From NCBI GenBank assembly GCA_964500225.1, contig CAZCOA010000001.1, positions 62,001-126,000 on the forward strand: a DNA stretch of 64,000 nucleotides, in the 5' to 3' direction. Below the pieces are notes generated by a model. It was not told the origin of the DNA and did no database searches. It saw nothing but the letters and a program-made list of their open reading frames with translations. This stretch comes from JAAYDY01 sp964500225 (GTDB lineage Bacteria > Planctomycetota > Phycisphaerae > FEN-1346 > JAACEH01). A program made the position numbers and the translations under genes. This document shows positions 50,095 through 59,899 of the stretch, in pieces (within the stretch, counting starts at the first letter, position 1; each line of letters opens with the position of its first letter).

Positions 50095-51291
50095 ATGACG
50101 ATTCCTGTGGCCGAACGGATGAGCAGGCTGGGGACCGAGACCGCCTTCGCGGTATCGCTCGAGGCCAGTCAATGGGCCGCCAAGGGCAATAAGGTCTATC
50201 CGTTCCACTTGGGCGACCTGAACATTATCACCCCGTCGAACGTCATCGAGGCCGCCGTGAAGGCCATGAAGGAAGGCAAGACCGGCTACTGCCCGACGGC
50301 GGGCATCCCCGCGCTGCGCGAGGCCCTGGCCGCCGACCTGTCGAAGTCGCACGGCTTGCCGTTGACGGCCGACAACGTTGCCATCCAGCCCGGCGGCAAA
50401 CCCACCATCGGCAAGTTCATCATGGTCGCCATGAACCCCGGCGACAAGGTGCTCTATCCGAATCCGGGCTACCCGATCTACGAATCGCAGATCGAGTTCC
50501 ACGGCGGCGTGGGCATCCCCTACGGGTTCAAGGAGGCGGGCGACCGGTTCGTGCTCGACATGGATGCCATCCGCAAAGGAATCCAGTCGGGGGCCAAGAT
50601 CCTGATCTACAACAACTACCAGAACCCGACGGGCGCCAGTTCGACTCGGCAAGAGATGGAGGAACTGGCCCGGCTGGCCGTCAAGCACAACCTGACGGTT
50701 CTGTCGGATGAAGCCTACTTCGACATGCGTTACAGCGGCGAGCCGATGAGCATCGCCAGCCAGCCGGGCATGGCCGAGCGAACCGTCATCCTGTACACGT
50801 TCAGCAAGAAGTTCGCGATGACGGGCTGGCGTCTTGGGGCCTGCATCGGGCCGGCCGATTTCGTAGCCATGGTGGCCAAGCTCAACGTCAACGACGAGTC
50901 GTGTTCGAACCATTTTATCCAGTACGGAGCTCTGGCCGGGCTGAAAGGCGACTCGACCGAAACCAAGGCCATTATCGACGTGCTTCGCCAACGGCGCGAC
51001 CTGCTGGTCGATGCCTTGAACCGGATCGAGGGCATACGCTGTTTCCGGCCCGAGGCGACGTTCTATCTGTGGCCGAATGTCACGGAGGTCATGAAGCGCA
51101 AGGGCGTGACCGACGTGGAGGAGTTCCGCAAACTGTGCCTGCACAAGACGGGCGTCAGCTTCTGCACGCGGCGGCACTTCGGCCGCCCGCTGCCCGGCGA
51201 GACGCAGCAGTACATCCGTTTCGCCTACTCGGGCATCAATGCCGACCAGATCCAGGAAGCCATGGCCCGGCTCAGCGAGTTCCTGGCCTGA
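50095..51291 (+). CDS. Class I/II PLP-dependent aminotransferase
   Basis: A 398-residue fold-type I aminotransferase. FHLGDLNIITPSNVIEAAVKAMKEGKTGYCPTAGIPALREAL, PNPGYPIYESQIEFHGG, YNNYQNPTGASSTRQEM, VLSDEAYFDMRYSG and the PLP lysine in YTFSKKFAMTGWRLGACIG are diagnostic; the C-terminal RFAYSG holds the substrate-carboxylate Arg. It likely transaminates aspartate, alanine or a related amino acid. AAGGGAGG lies ~11 bases before the ATG. A strong terminator follows, so it is monocistronic. Confidence 0.92.
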   Translation: MTIPVAERMSRLGTETAFAVSLEASQWAAKGNKVYPFHLGDLNIITPSNVIEAAVKAMKEGKTGYCPTAGIPALREALAADLSKSHGLPLTADNVAIQPGGKPTIGKFIMVAMNPGDKVLYPNPGYPIYESQIEFHGGVGIPYGFKEAGDRFVLDMDAIRKGIQSGAKILIYNNYQNPTGASSTRQEMEELARLAVKHNLTVLSDEAYFDMRYSGEPMSIASQPGMAERTVILYTFSKKFAMTGWRLGACIGPADFVAMVAKLNVNDESCSNHFIQYGALAGLKGDSTETKAIIDVLRQRRDLLVDALNRIEGIRCFRPEATFYLWPNVTEVMKRKGVTDVEEFRKLCLHKTGVSFCTRRHFGRPLPGETQQYIRFAYSGINADQIQEAMARLSEFLA

Positions 51292-51319
51292 GCGGCGAAG
51301 ACACCCCGTGCCAACGCCG

Positions 51320-51360
51320 AAGGGCAGCCCCCGGTCCACGTGACCGGGGCTGCCCTTCCT
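51320..51360 (+). terminator. Terminator after the aminotransferase gene
   Basis: A long stem (51320-51339 with 51340-51357), perfect but for one bulged C, around a very short turn at the CACGTG centre. The T-tract after it is weak (CCTGTT). Confidence 0.72.
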
Positions 51361-51487
51361 GTTGGACGCCGGAGCCACGAGGCCCCGGAGAATAGCGGGG
51401 GGCCGGATGCGGCGCGGAGGTTTCCATGCAACGTCCGCACCCGGCCAAGAGAGTGAGCCGGTGCGCTGGGATTCGCCATGCCACGGC

Positions 51488-52573
51488 TCACATGAACGGT
51501 GAGCTCAACGTGCCTCCCGACGCTGCGGCGGCCATGGCGCGGCCGCTGAGCTGCTGCCGCACCTGCGCCCGCATGTCCAGGTCCAATTCATGCCACGCGA
51601 CCACTTTGTTGCGGCCGGTGGCCTTGGCCTGCAACAGCGCCTGGTCGGCCAGGTAAACCAGAACCTCGGGGCTCGTGGCCTCGGCATCCAGCGGATAGGT
51701 GGCCACGCCCACGCTGATCGTCAGGTCCACGCAATGGGCCCCCTTCTCGAAGCTCCGCTCGGCCACCGCCTTGTGGAACCGGTCGGCAAACGCTCGGGCC
51801 ATCTCGCGGTCGCTGCGCGGCAGCACAATGGCAAACTCCTCGCCGCCGTAACGGGCCACCAGGTCCGACTCGCGTGCGGCCGACTTGGCCACGACGGCCA
51901 GTTCCTTCAGCACGAAATCGCCGAACGGGTGCCCGAAGGTGTCGTTGACCTGCTTGAAGTGGTCGAGGTCGGCAATAACGAACGAGATCGGGTGCCCGTA
52001 ACGGCGAGCGATCTTGAATTCCGTCTTGAGCCACTCCATCAGGTAACGGTGGTTGTAGAGCGACGTGAGCCCGTCGGTCACGCTGCGCTGTTTGAGCTGC
52101 TGGTTGTCGCTGCGCAGTTGTCTGAGCAGTTGCAGCTCGCGCGAGAGGGCGTCTTCCAACTCCTTCTTGCTCCGGTGGAACTCGTCGTGCAGGGCGATGA
52201 TACCCAGGAGCCGCCGCAAGCGGGCCTGGAGCTCGATCGGCTCGATATCGCCCATCAGGTAGTCGTCGGCCCCGGCCGCCAGCACCTCGCTTCGCAGCGA
52301 TGCCTCCACGGGTTTCGGAAACAGGCACATGACCGGCAGATAGTCTCGACGGCTCATGCACTTGAGAATGCGAGCGGCGTCGCTGATGAAAAACTCACGC
52401 GGGTTGTCGTCCAACAAGACAATGTCCACGTGCTCGGCCTTGAGCATCGCCATGGCCGACAACACGTCGGGCGTCTGGATCACCTGGAAGTCGGTGCCTT
52501 CCAGGTGCTTCTCGATGGACTCAGCCCGTTGCTCGTCGGGCGAAATAATGAGCACTTTCGGATGCAGAATCAC
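51488..52573 (-). CDS. Response regulator with GGDEF domain (diguanylate cyclase)
   Basis: A 361-residue protein. The receiver domain (residues 1-120) has KVLIISPDEQ, the phosphorylatable Asp in IVLLDDNP and the conserved Lys in FPKPV. A coiled linker (EFHRSKKELEDALSRELQLLRQLRSDNQQLKQR) leads to a GGDEF domain with VTDGLTSLYNHRYL, ADLDHFKQVNDTFGHPFGD and ARYGGEEFA as active site; RESD five residues before GGEEF is an intact inhibitory I-site. It should make c-di-GMP on phosphorylation. GTG at 52573 has GGGGGA just upstream; ATG 52627 would add 18 residues without a ribosome site. Confidence 0.92.
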   Translation of the reverse strand: MILHPKVLIISPDEQRAESIEKHLEGTDFQVIQTPDVLSAMAMLKAEHVDIVLLDDNPREFFISDAARILKCMSRRDYLPVMCLFPKPVEASLRSEVLAAGADDYLMGDIEPIELQARLRRLLGIIALHDEFHRSKKELEDALSRELQLLRQLRSDNQQLKQRSVTDGLTSLYNHRYLMEWLKTEFKIARRYGHPISFVIADLDHFKQVNDTFGHPFGDFVLKELAVVAKSAARESDLVARYGGEEFAIVLPRSDREMARAFADRFHKAVAERSFEKGAHCVDLTISVGVATYPLDAEATSPEVLVYLADQALLQAKATGRNKVVAWHELDLDMRAQVRQQLSGRAMAAAASGGTLSSPFM

Positions 52574-53034
52574 TCTTGGTCCCCCGTGACCCGTTGGGTC
52601 AGTCAAGTCTCTGGAGACTATAGCCATGACCGACACGGTGGCAAATCGGCGATTGCCTCGACGCCCCAAGGGCAACTCAAGTTGTTGGCCAGCACACACT
52701 TACGGCTTTTCAGGCGATTCCTGTTTTCTCGGCGACCAGCCGCAGCGGCATCGGAAACCGACTTTTTTCCTCCAGAACATGCCCTCGGATGCACGTTCCC
52801 TGGGCAGGTTTGCGGACTATCGCCTCGCTGAAACGGGGCCGCACACGTCGGAGGCCGCTAGGCCACAGGGTGAGCCGCACTGCGATGCCCAAGCTGACAT
52901 GACCCCCTTGACTACAACGATGGCGTACGCCCATGGAAAAGTGCGCAGCCAGTGCTCATGCCTGCGGCCGGCTTGAAACCCAAGGTTGATTGGAGAATTG
53001 CCATGAGCAGGGAAAACAGAAAGGGCAAAAGGGG
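52574..53034. other. Intergenic region, no gene seen
   Basis: About 460 bases between the divergent GGDEF and isomerase genes. No open frame has a convincing start, domain or ribosome site. A possible promoter for the plus-strand gene lies just after it at 53035-53064. Confidence 0.5.
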
Positions 53035-53064
53035 TTGACTGCCGCCCTGTGCGTGGCATGATAT
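53035..53064 (+). promoter_or_regulatory. Promoter of the sugar isomerase-like gene
   Basis: TTGACT (53035-53040), 18 bases, TGATAT (53059-53064). The leader to 53123 would be about 50 bases. Confidence 0.65.
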
Positions 53065-53122
53065 CGGTTTGTCGGATCATTCGAGTCGCGCTACAGCAGA
53101 ACACATACCTAGGATCCCACGG

Positions 53123-53956
53123 ATGATGAAACTGTCGTTTTCGACCCTCGGAAACCCGACGAAGCCGCTGGAAGAGTTTGCACAGCAACTGAGCGCCGCC
53201 GGGTACGAGGGCGTGGAGTTGCGCGGCCGCCAGGGGGCCCACGTTCATTGGCAGGACGGTCCTGCGCGACGAAAAGAGGTGCGCAAGCTCTTTGCCGATG
53301 CGGGGATGGAAATCGTGTCGGTGTCGAGCTACATCATGGCGGCCAACCGCGACGCCTACGGCCCCGACAAACCCGACCATCGGGACGAGGCGGGGAACAT
53401 CGAGGAGTTGAAGCGGTTTGTGGACCTGGCGTCGGACCTCGGAGCGCGGAACGTGCGCATCTTCGGCGGTCGGCTGACGCCAGGCGAGACGCACGAGGAC
53501 GCGATCCCGCGGTTGGCGCGGGTGATGCAGGCCGGTGCCAAGGTTAATCCAGGGATCAACATCGCCCTGGAGACTCACGACGACTGGGCCACGGGCGAAC
53601 TGCTGGGCCGTGTGCTGGACCTGGCGGCGATGCCCAATGCCAAAGCCCTGCTGGACGTGGCGGGTCCGAAGCACGCCGGCGAGGCGCCCGAGACGACCTT
53701 GCGGCACCTGCGGCCCGAGCGGATTGCGTATCTGCACGCCAAGGATGCCTTTGCGATGCCCGGTCAGCAGGGAGAGTACGAGTGCTTCATCGGCGCAGGC
53801 AACTGGCCCGTCCAGGAGACCATCGCCCTGCTGAAGAAGGCGGGGTGGTCGGGCTACCTGAACGTGGAATGGGAAGCCTTCTACCACGATTACATGCCGC
53901 CGTGCGAAGTGGCGATGGTTCAGGCGGCGCAAAAGCTGCGGCAGTGGATACAGTAG
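53123..53956 (+). CDS. Sugar phosphate isomerase/epimerase-like TIM barrel
   Basis: A 277-residue xylose-isomerase-like (AP endonuclease 2 family) barrel. LSFSTLGNPTKPLEEFAQQLSAAGYEGVELR, VRIFGGRLTPG, INIALETHDDWATGE, ALLDVAGPKHAG, IAYLHAKDAF and LNVEWEAFYHDY contain the expected metal-binding Glu, Asp, His and Glu positions. It isomerises or epimerises a sugar or inositol derivative; the substrate is unknown. ATG 53123 or 53126 are both possible. It precedes the TPR gene by 66 bases. Confidence 0.85.
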   Translation: MMKLSFSTLGNPTKPLEEFAQQLSAAGYEGVELRGRQGAHVHWQDGPARRKEVRKLFADAGMEIVSVSSYIMAANRDAYGPDKPDHRDEAGNIEELKRFVDLASDLGARNVRIFGGRLTPGETHEDAIPRLARVMQAGAKVNPGINIALETHDDWATGELLGRVLDLAAMPNAKALLDVAGPKHAGEAPETTLRHLRPERIAYLHAKDAFAMPGQQGEYECFIGAGNWPVQETIALLKKAGWSGYLNVEWEAFYHDYMPPCEVAMVQAAQKLRQWIQ

Positions 53957-54022
53957 CCACACGGTTGCCGCCGGCATCGCAGCAGAACAAACAAAGAGCC
54001 GGGTGACAGCTCGGAGGGCGCC

Positions 54023-56311
54023 ATGAGATACTTGCTACCTAACGTGTTGCCCTGGAGCGTTCTTGTGGTCATCGTGGCATGGCCCTGCGGGGCACTGATT
54101 GCCGACGACGACAGTTCGCCTCAGTTGATGCCGATTGTCCGGTCGATGCCGGCGATGGAGCCCGCGGCGCCGGCCGGTTCGTCGGCGACGTCGAGTCCGG
54201 CGGTCGCGGCCGCGACGGATGCGCCGTCGGCGCCCCATCTGTATGTCAATTCGCGCGAGGTGCGAGCGCCGCTGGATCCGGCAACGTGCGAAGGTGTGCA
54301 GCCCGGGCGCGACCAGGCCGTTGTACTCTACGTGAGCGGCAACCGCGGCCGCACGTGGGTGCGCACTCAAAAACGGACCTTGCCGACGGCGGCACTGGAG
54401 TTTCGCGCCGTGACCGACGGCACGTACTGGGCGATCTTCCGTGGCGAGGCCGTGGCGTCGCGCGGGGCGGATCCGTTGCCGGGCGCGCGGCCGGACCTGA
54501 TCATCACGGTGGACACGTCGCCGCCGCAGGTCGCGAGCCTGACGGCCTCGGCGGCGAGGGAAAACGAGCCGGTGCGGATCGCGTGGCAGGTCAGCGACCC
54601 CGGCAGCTCGATCGGCGGTGTGAAGATTGCCGCGGCCCAGGGCCAGAGCAAGGAAACCCTGCCGCCGCAGGAAGTGACACCGAGCCCGGAAGGCAGTGCG
54701 TTGGTCGGTCCGCTGAGCGCCGGCACATGGGATTTCGCGGTGACGTTCGTGGACTTGGCGGGGAACATGACGACGGCCTGCTGCCGGACGACGGTGACGC
54801 CCGTTGCGGCGGCACAAGTGGCGGCCGAACCGGCCCCGGCGGCTGCGCCCTCGCCGCCCCCCGCGTCAACTCCCGTCGCCGAGCCGGTCGAAGCTTCGCC
54901 GACGCCAACGCCGGTGCAGCCGGTGGCAGCTCCGCAGGCCGACGCGCCCGTCGCGCCGCCGTCGTCGGCGACCTCCCCTGCCCCTACATCGCAGGAACCG
55001 AGGATGGAGCCCGTGCCGCCGCCGGCCTCGTCAATGATGACCTCTGAACTTCCGGCTGCTGCGCCCCGTCCGTCGCCGGTCGCCCCTGTGACGGGCGCTG
55101 CGGAATCGCCGTCGCCCGAGGCGGTCGCGCCGGCGCGCGGCCGGGGCGACCAGTGGGTGGAGCCGGGCGGCGAAGTGCGTGCGACCGCGGAGACGCCCCT
55201 GCTCCGCAGCCGCATGCTCAGCATCAGCTACACGTGGGACGAGGAGCATCCGCCGGACCGCGTGGGGTTGTGGGTGACGACCGACGGCGGCCGCACGTGG
55301 CAACTGGACCACGTGGCCGAGCGGTTGACGGGGCTGTTTGTGTTTCAGGCCCCGGCCGACGGCGTGTACGGGTTCCACACGCATCGCGAGGCAGGAGGCA
55401 ACACCTGGGGCGTTCCGCTGAGCGGTGAAGCGCCGCAGATGGAGATCATCGTGGACACCGAGCCGCCGCGCGTCCAGTGGACGTCGCCGCTCGGGGTGGA
55501 GGCGGCCGGCGGCGCGGCCCGGCAGCCGGTGAAGGTGACCGGCACGGCGGTCCTGGCATGGCAGGCGACGGACGCGAACCTGGGCAAACGTCCGGCGCGG
55601 CTGGACTGGCGGGCCTTCGGGCAGACGTTGTGGCAACCGATTGCGGCCGATCTGCCGGGCAGCGGGTCGTACACATGGACGGTGCCCGAGGCGGCGAGCG
55701 GCACGGTGGAGGTGCGCATCACGGTGCTCGACCGGGCAGGACACCTGGCGTCGGCCGACGTGTCGCTGGAAATTGTCCGTCCCGCGGCGGCAGAGACACC
55801 GCCCCCGTCGGCCGCGCCGACGACGGAACAGGCATCGCAGGATGCCGTGGCCGAATCGCAGCGGGCGTATGCGATGGCGACGCTGTCGCGGCTCCAAGAG
55901 AACTGGGCCGACGCGGAGCGGCAGTTGCAGCGGGCGACCACGCTGAACCCGGACCACGTGCGGGCGTGGGTGGACCTGGGCGGCATCTATGCGGCCGGCC
56001 GCCGATGGGACCCGGCCGTGGACGCTTACCGCAAGGCCGTAACGCTTCAGCCGGAGAACGTCAACGCGCTGCTGGGCCTGTCGCGGTCGCTGGCGGCGCG
56101 CGGCGACACGGACGGCGCACTGCGGACCGTGGAAACGCTGCTGAACCTTTCGCCGACGGACGGCGACGCGCTGGTGCTTCACGGCGACCTGCTCTGGAAA
56201 TCGGGCCGTCACGACGAGGCGCGGCAATCATGGCTTAGGGCGCTCGACAGCGGAGGCGGCCACGAGGGACGCCTGGCGGCGATCCAGAAACGATTGCAGT
56301 TGAAGCGGTAG
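54023..56311 (+). CDS. Exported TPR protein with two beta-sandwich repeats
   Basis: A 762-residue protein with an N-terminal signal (VLVVIVAWPCGALIA). Two similar beta-sandwich units follow, about residues 75-260 and 380-590; VVLYVSGNRGRTWVRTQKRTLPTAALEFRAVTDGTYWAIFRGEA and VGLWVTTDGGRTWQLDHVAERLTGLFVFQAPADGVYGFHTHREA are a clear internal duplication. An Ala/Pro-rich linker separates them. The last ~140 residues are TPR repeats (LSRLQENWADAERQLQRATTLNPDHVRAWVDLGGIYAAGRRWDPAVDAYRKAVTLQPENVNALLGLSRSLAARGD). The role is probably envelope scaffolding. Confidence 0.8.
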   Translation: MRYLLPNVLPWSVLVVIVAWPCGALIADDDSSPQLMPIVRSMPAMEPAAPAGSSATSSPAVAAATDAPSAPHLYVNSREVRAPLDPATCEGVQPGRDQAVVLYVSGNRGRTWVRTQKRTLPTAALEFRAVTDGTYWAIFRGEAVASRGADPLPGARPDLIITVDTSPPQVASLTASAARENEPVRIAWQVSDPGSSIGGVKIAAAQGQSKETLPPQEVTPSPEGSALVGPLSAGTWDFAVTFVDLAGNMTTACCRTTVTPVAAAQVAAEPAPAAAPSPPPASTPVAEPVEASPTPTPVQPVAAPQADAPVAPPSSATSPAPTSQEPRMEPVPPPASSMMTSELPAAAPRPSPVAPVTGAAESPSPEAVAPARGRGDQWVEPGGEVRATAETPLLRSRMLSISYTWDEEHPPDRVGLWVTTDGGRTWQLDHVAERLTGLFVFQAPADGVYGFHTHREAGGNTWGVPLSGEAPQMEIIVDTEPPRVQWTSPLGVEAAGGAARQPVKVTGTAVLAWQATDANLGKRPARLDWRAFGQTLWQPIAADLPGSGSYTWTVPEAASGTVEVRITVLDRAGHLASADVSLEIVRPAAAETPPPSAAPTTEQASQDAVAESQRAYAMATLSRLQENWADAERQLQRATTLNPDHVRAWVDLGGIYAAGRRWDPAVDAYRKAVTLQPENVNALLGLSRSLAARGDTDGALRTVETLLNLSPTDGDALVLHGDLLWKSGRHDEARQSWLRALDSGGGHEGRLAAIQKRLQLKR

Positions 56312-56397
56312 CGCCCGTCGAGTACGATGCAGCAACGGTCGGCAGCACGTCGTCGTATCCTGCGCGACCGGCCTGGCAGACCCACGGATCAGCCATC

Positions 56398-57423
56398 ATG
56401 TACTTCTCGGATCTGGAACGCCATCTCGCCCGCTCGCCGCTGGGGCCGGTCTATGTGGCCTACGGCAACAACGCCTTCGAGGTGCAAGAGGCTGTTGCCG
56501 CGCTGAAGGCCAAGGCGTGCGAGGGTCAGGATCCGTCGCTGGCGGTCGTGGAGTTCGCCAAGGAGCAGCGCGACCTGGGCGAAGTGATGGACGCGTTGCT
56601 GTCGGTGCCGATGTTCGTCACGAGCCGCATGGTCGTCCTCCAGAACGCCGGGGAGTTTCTGAACCGGCACCGCAAGGCACTGGAAAGTTACCTGGAACGT
56701 CCGTGTACATCGTCGGTGCTGGTGATGACGGTGGACAAGTGGAACCGCAAGACGAAGCTGTCGCAGCGAATCGAGGAACTGGGCGGCGACATTGCGTGCT
56801 GGGCGCCGCGCGGCGGGCGCGACCTGATCGCCTGGGTGCAGCGTCGGGCACGGACGGTTCACGGTAAACAGATCGATGCCGGGGCGTCCCAGTTGCTCGC
56901 GGACCTGTGCCAGGGAGACCTGTCGGGCATTGCGGCGGAATTGGCGAAGCTGGAACTGTACGTCGGCGCGGCCCCGGCCATTACCGAGAAGGACGTGTCG
57001 GCCGTGGGCATGGGGTACAGCGCATACCAGACGTTCGACCTGTGCGACACGCTGGCCGACGGCGACCGTGCGGCGGCACTGCGCGTGGCCGAGGCGCTGA
57101 TGGCCGAGGGACTGCCGCCGCCGGCGCTCGTGGGGGCGTTGCGGAGCACGCTGCGGCGGCTCCTGGACACGCGCCTGGCGGCCGAACGCGACGGAATGGC
57201 CGCGGCCGTGGCCAAGCATGCCTGGAATCCGCGGGACCAGGAGGAATTGCGGCGGCGGGTGGAACGGTTTTCGGTCGAGCGGCTGGTTGCGGCGTACCGG
57301 CGACTGTTGGCGGCCGATCTGGAGGCCAAGACGAGCCGCTATCCGGACCGGCTGATCGTGGAACGGCTTCTGCTGGCGTTGTCGTCGCAGGGGCGTCAGG
57401 CAACGGCGACGGCGGCGAGGTGA
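56398..57423 (+). CDS. holA: DNA polymerase III subunit delta
   Basis: A 341-residue clamp-loader delta subunit, which opens the beta clamp. Evidence: VYVAYGNNAFEVQEAVAALKAKA at the start, LLSVPMFVTSRMVVLQNAGEFL, ELGGDIACWAPRGGRDLIAWVQRRARTVHGKQID, and the C-terminal DLSGIAAELAKLELYVG...DRLIVERLLLAL. The Walker A lysine is missing, as is normal for delta. It begins 86 bases after the TPR gene and ends 4 bases before the next lipoprotein gene, so an essential replication gene is inside an envelope-gene cluster. Confidence 0.88.
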   Translation: MYFSDLERHLARSPLGPVYVAYGNNAFEVQEAVAALKAKACEGQDPSLAVVEFAKEQRDLGEVMDALLSVPMFVTSRMVVLQNAGEFLNRHRKALESYLERPCTSSVLVMTVDKWNRKTKLSQRIEELGGDIACWAPRGGRDLIAWVQRRARTVHGKQIDAGASQLLADLCQGDLSGIAAELAKLELYVGAAPAITEKDVSAVGMGYSAYQTFDLCDTLADGDRAAALRVAEALMAEGLPPPALVGALRSTLRRLLDTRLAAERDGMAAAVAKHAWNPRDQEELRRRVERFSVERLVAAYRRLLAADLEAKTSRYPDRLIVERLLLALSSQGRQATATAAR

Positions 57424-57427
57424 GATC

Positions 57428-58603
57428 ATGAACGGAAGACAGCCATGGATCGTTCTTGTCGCCGCGGCGGCGCTCGTGCTGTGCGGTCCGGGGTGCCGGT
57501 GGAAAACGGGTTCGCCGGCCGGCGAGGCGCCGCCCGTCGGCGCGACGACGGGGTCGTCGGAGTCGGGCGCTTCGACAGCAGCCAATCCGTCGGCGGCCTC
57601 GGCGACGACCCAGGATGCCACAGACAGTTCGACGGCCAGTCGTCCGCCGGCATCGCCGGACGAAGTGACGCGGCAAGTGGCGGAACTGGAGGCCGCGATG
57701 GCCGATCGCGTCAAGGCACCGTCGCGCGGTCCAGGCGCGACCGCCGGCACCGGGCCGACGTCGCCGCCGGTCGCGCCTGCGCCGCGGGAGGTCCCGCGCG
57801 AGGCGGGCGAAGTGAGCCTGACGGCGGTGCGTCCCGTGGCGGTAGAGACGGTCTCGCCGAAGGACGGCTCGGCGGCGGCAGCCGTCGCGCCGGCCCCTGC
57901 GCCCGCCGAGGCCGTGACGCTCCAGACGCTGATCGAGCGGTATGAGGCCATAGCGGCGAAGAGACCGGCAGACGTCGAGGTGGCCCGGACGCTGCGGCTG
58001 CTGCATTTCGCGGCGGGCCAGGACGAGAAGAGCCTGGAAGCTATTCCCGGCCTGACACCGGCGGAGCAGAAACTGTGGCGCGACCTGCTCTGGACGATGA
58101 TGGTGGCGCGCGACCGCACCCCGGGGACCGATCGGGTAACCCACGCCGGCGAGGTGCTTGACGCGCTGGAGGAAGTGCGGTCGGACCTGTTATCCGAGGC
58201 GCCGCTGGCGCTGGGCGAGGTGCAATTCTGCAGCGATATCCAGGGATTCGGCGTCTTCACGCCGATGACGGCGAACCGGTGTGTGCCCGGTCAGAGCCTG
58301 CTGCTGTACACGGAGGTCCGGCGGTTCACGAGCCGCCGCGAGAGCGACGGGTTGCACCATGTGCGTCTGGCACAGCGGTTGAGCCTGGAAAATGAACAGG
58401 GAACCGTTGTGTGGCGTCACAACTTCGAGAACATCGACGACACGTGCCGCACGCCGCGGCAGGATTTTTTCCTGCGGACGACGCTGCCGCTGCCAACGAA
58501 TCTGGCGACGGGGCGCTATGCGTTGAACGTGGTGGTCGAGGACACGGCCACGTCGCGTAGCGCGGGGGCCCGGCTGGAGCTGGAGATCGCCGGATCGAGG
58601 TAA
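57428..58603 (+). CDS. Lipoprotein, planctomycete-type conserved (391 aa)
   Basis: A 391-residue lipoprotein: signal IVLVAAAALVLCGPGC with the lipidated Cys near residue 23. Residues ~25-165 are an Ala/Pro/Ser/Thr-rich linker. The C-terminal half (LQTLIERYEAIAAKRPADVEVARTLRLLHFAAGQDEKSLEAIPGL and EVQFCSDIQGFGVFTPMTANRCVPGQSLLLYTEVRRF...ATGRYALNVVVEDTATSRS) reads as a conserved domain with helical and beta parts that I know from planctomycete hypothetical proteins. The ATG at 57428 lies 4 bases after holA. The function is unknown. Confidence 0.75.
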   Translation: MNGRQPWIVLVAAAALVLCGPGCRWKTGSPAGEAPPVGATTGSSESGASTAANPSAASATTQDATDSSTASRPPASPDEVTRQVAELEAAMADRVKAPSRGPGATAGTGPTSPPVAPAPREVPREAGEVSLTAVRPVAVETVSPKDGSAAAAVAPAPAPAEAVTLQTLIERYEAIAAKRPADVEVARTLRLLHFAAGQDEKSLEAIPGLTPAEQKLWRDLLWTMMVARDRTPGTDRVTHAGEVLDALEEVRSDLLSEAPLALGEVQFCSDIQGFGVFTPMTANRCVPGQSLLLYTEVRRFTSRRESDGLHHVRLAQRLSLENEQGTVVWRHNFENIDDTCRTPRQDFFLRTTLPLPTNLATGRYALNVVVEDTATSRSAGARLELEIAGSR

Positions 58604-58676
58604 AACGTGCGGAATCCCAGTCTGCCAGATCGGTGGCGGCTGTCTGACGGAGCTCCCAACCACCGCCGAGGGGCTT

Positions 58677-59651
58677 TCAGGTTCCGAGCCTGTCGGCGAG
58701 CAGGATATCATCGATTTGTCGCATCTGGTCGGCCGTCAGGGGACCGTGGGCGATGGCGCCGACGTTCTCTTCCACTTGCCGCACCGTCTTGAAACCCGGG
58801 ATGGGAATGGTGACCGAATCCAGGGCCCAGAGCCAGGCAAGGGCGCCCTGGGCGAGGGTGCGTCCGTCGCTGGTCAGCACGTCGCGAATGCGCTGGAGGC
58901 GGGCCAGTTGCTCGGCCTGCGGGCCATCGCGCAGATTCCAGCCGTGGCGGACGTCGTCGGCGGGAAAGGTCGTGTTGGCATCGAACTTGCCGGTGAGCAG
59001 TCCCATGCCGAGGCACGAGCGGTTGAGGCTGGCCAGGTGCTGATCGTGGCACAGGCGGAGCATAACACGGTTGCCTTCGAGGACGTTGAGCCGCTGCTGT
59101 ACGGCGGTACAGTGCGGACCCTCGGCAAACAGGGCGGCCCGCGCCGGGTCGTCCGTGCTCCAGCCGTACCAGCGAATCTTGCCTTCCTCGACGAGGTCTT
59201 CGAGCGTGTCGCGTACGGCGACGGCACGGGTCAGGTCGAAGTCGGCGGCATGAAACTGGTATAGGTCGATCACGTCGGTATGCAATCGGGCCAGACTGTC
59301 GGTGCAGGCCTGGCGGATGTATTTCGGGTCGCCGCACGAGTCGCCGACCTGTTTGCTGGTTTCGTCAAAGGTGGTGCCGAATTTGGTGGCGATGAGGATG
59401 TTCTCCCGGCGGTTGCCCAGCGCGCGGCCGAGAATGTGCTCGCTGTGACCGCAGCCGTACACGTCGGCCGTGTCGAACAGCGTGATGCCGAAGTCCAGCG
59501 CACAACGGATGGCGCGGATGGATTCCTGGTCGTCCACGACGGACCAGCCGACGCCGCGGTCGCCTCGCCAGAAGGGGCCGCCGATGGCCCAGCACCCCAG
59601 GCCCATCGCACTGGTCTCGATGCCGCTGCGTCCGAGAACTCGCTTGAGCAT
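58677..59651 (-). CDS. Aldo/keto reductase
   Basis: A 324-residue NADPH-dependent TIM-barrel oxidoreductase. LKRVLGRSGIETSAMGLGCWAIGGPFW, LDFGITLFDTADVYGCGHSEHILGRAL (catalytic Asp and Tyr), LIATKFGTTFDET (catalytic Lys), DSLARLHTDVIDLYQFH (catalytic His) and IPIPGFKTVRQVEENV are family hallmarks. It reduces aldehydes or ketones; the substrate is unknown. AAGGAG precedes the ATG at 59651. Convergent with the lipoprotein gene, not in an obvious operon. Confidence 0.92.
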   Translation of the reverse strand: MLKRVLGRSGIETSAMGLGCWAIGGPFWRGDRGVGWSVVDDQESIRAIRCALDFGITLFDTADVYGCGHSEHILGRALGNRRENILIATKFGTTFDETSKQVGDSCGDPKYIRQACTDSLARLHTDVIDLYQFHAADFDLTRAVAVRDTLEDLVEEGKIRWYGWSTDDPARAALFAEGPHCTAVQQRLNVLEGNRVMLRLCHDQHLASLNRSCLGMGLLTGKFDANTTFPADDVRHGWNLRDGPQAEQLARLQRIRDVLTSDGRTLAQGALAWLWALDSVTIPIPGFKTVRQVEENVGAIAHGPLTADQMRQIDDILLADRLGT

Positions 59652-59899
59652 GGCCGCGGGCTCCTTCCGCCGGGTGGCGCGCCGGGCGACGGCCGCCGTC
59701 GGCCGACCCGCGCCGGCCTTCATGGCGACGGCCGCCCTGCCGCCCTCCAGCATACCCGGACAACCGCACGGTGCCAAGACAGGGACGTCAGCGTCCTGGG
59801 AGATGCAGGGGCAACGTGCCGACCCCGCAGCACGGGGCCCCGGGAGGGCGGGTCGGTTGGACCGACCCGCGCATTGCGTGCCGACGCACCGTGCCGGCG

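Noticed and set aside
54135..55047. Repetitive-looking Ala/Pro stretches as DNA repeats
   Set aside because: The repetition is at the amino-acid level (linker region); no exact DNA tandem repeat was seen.
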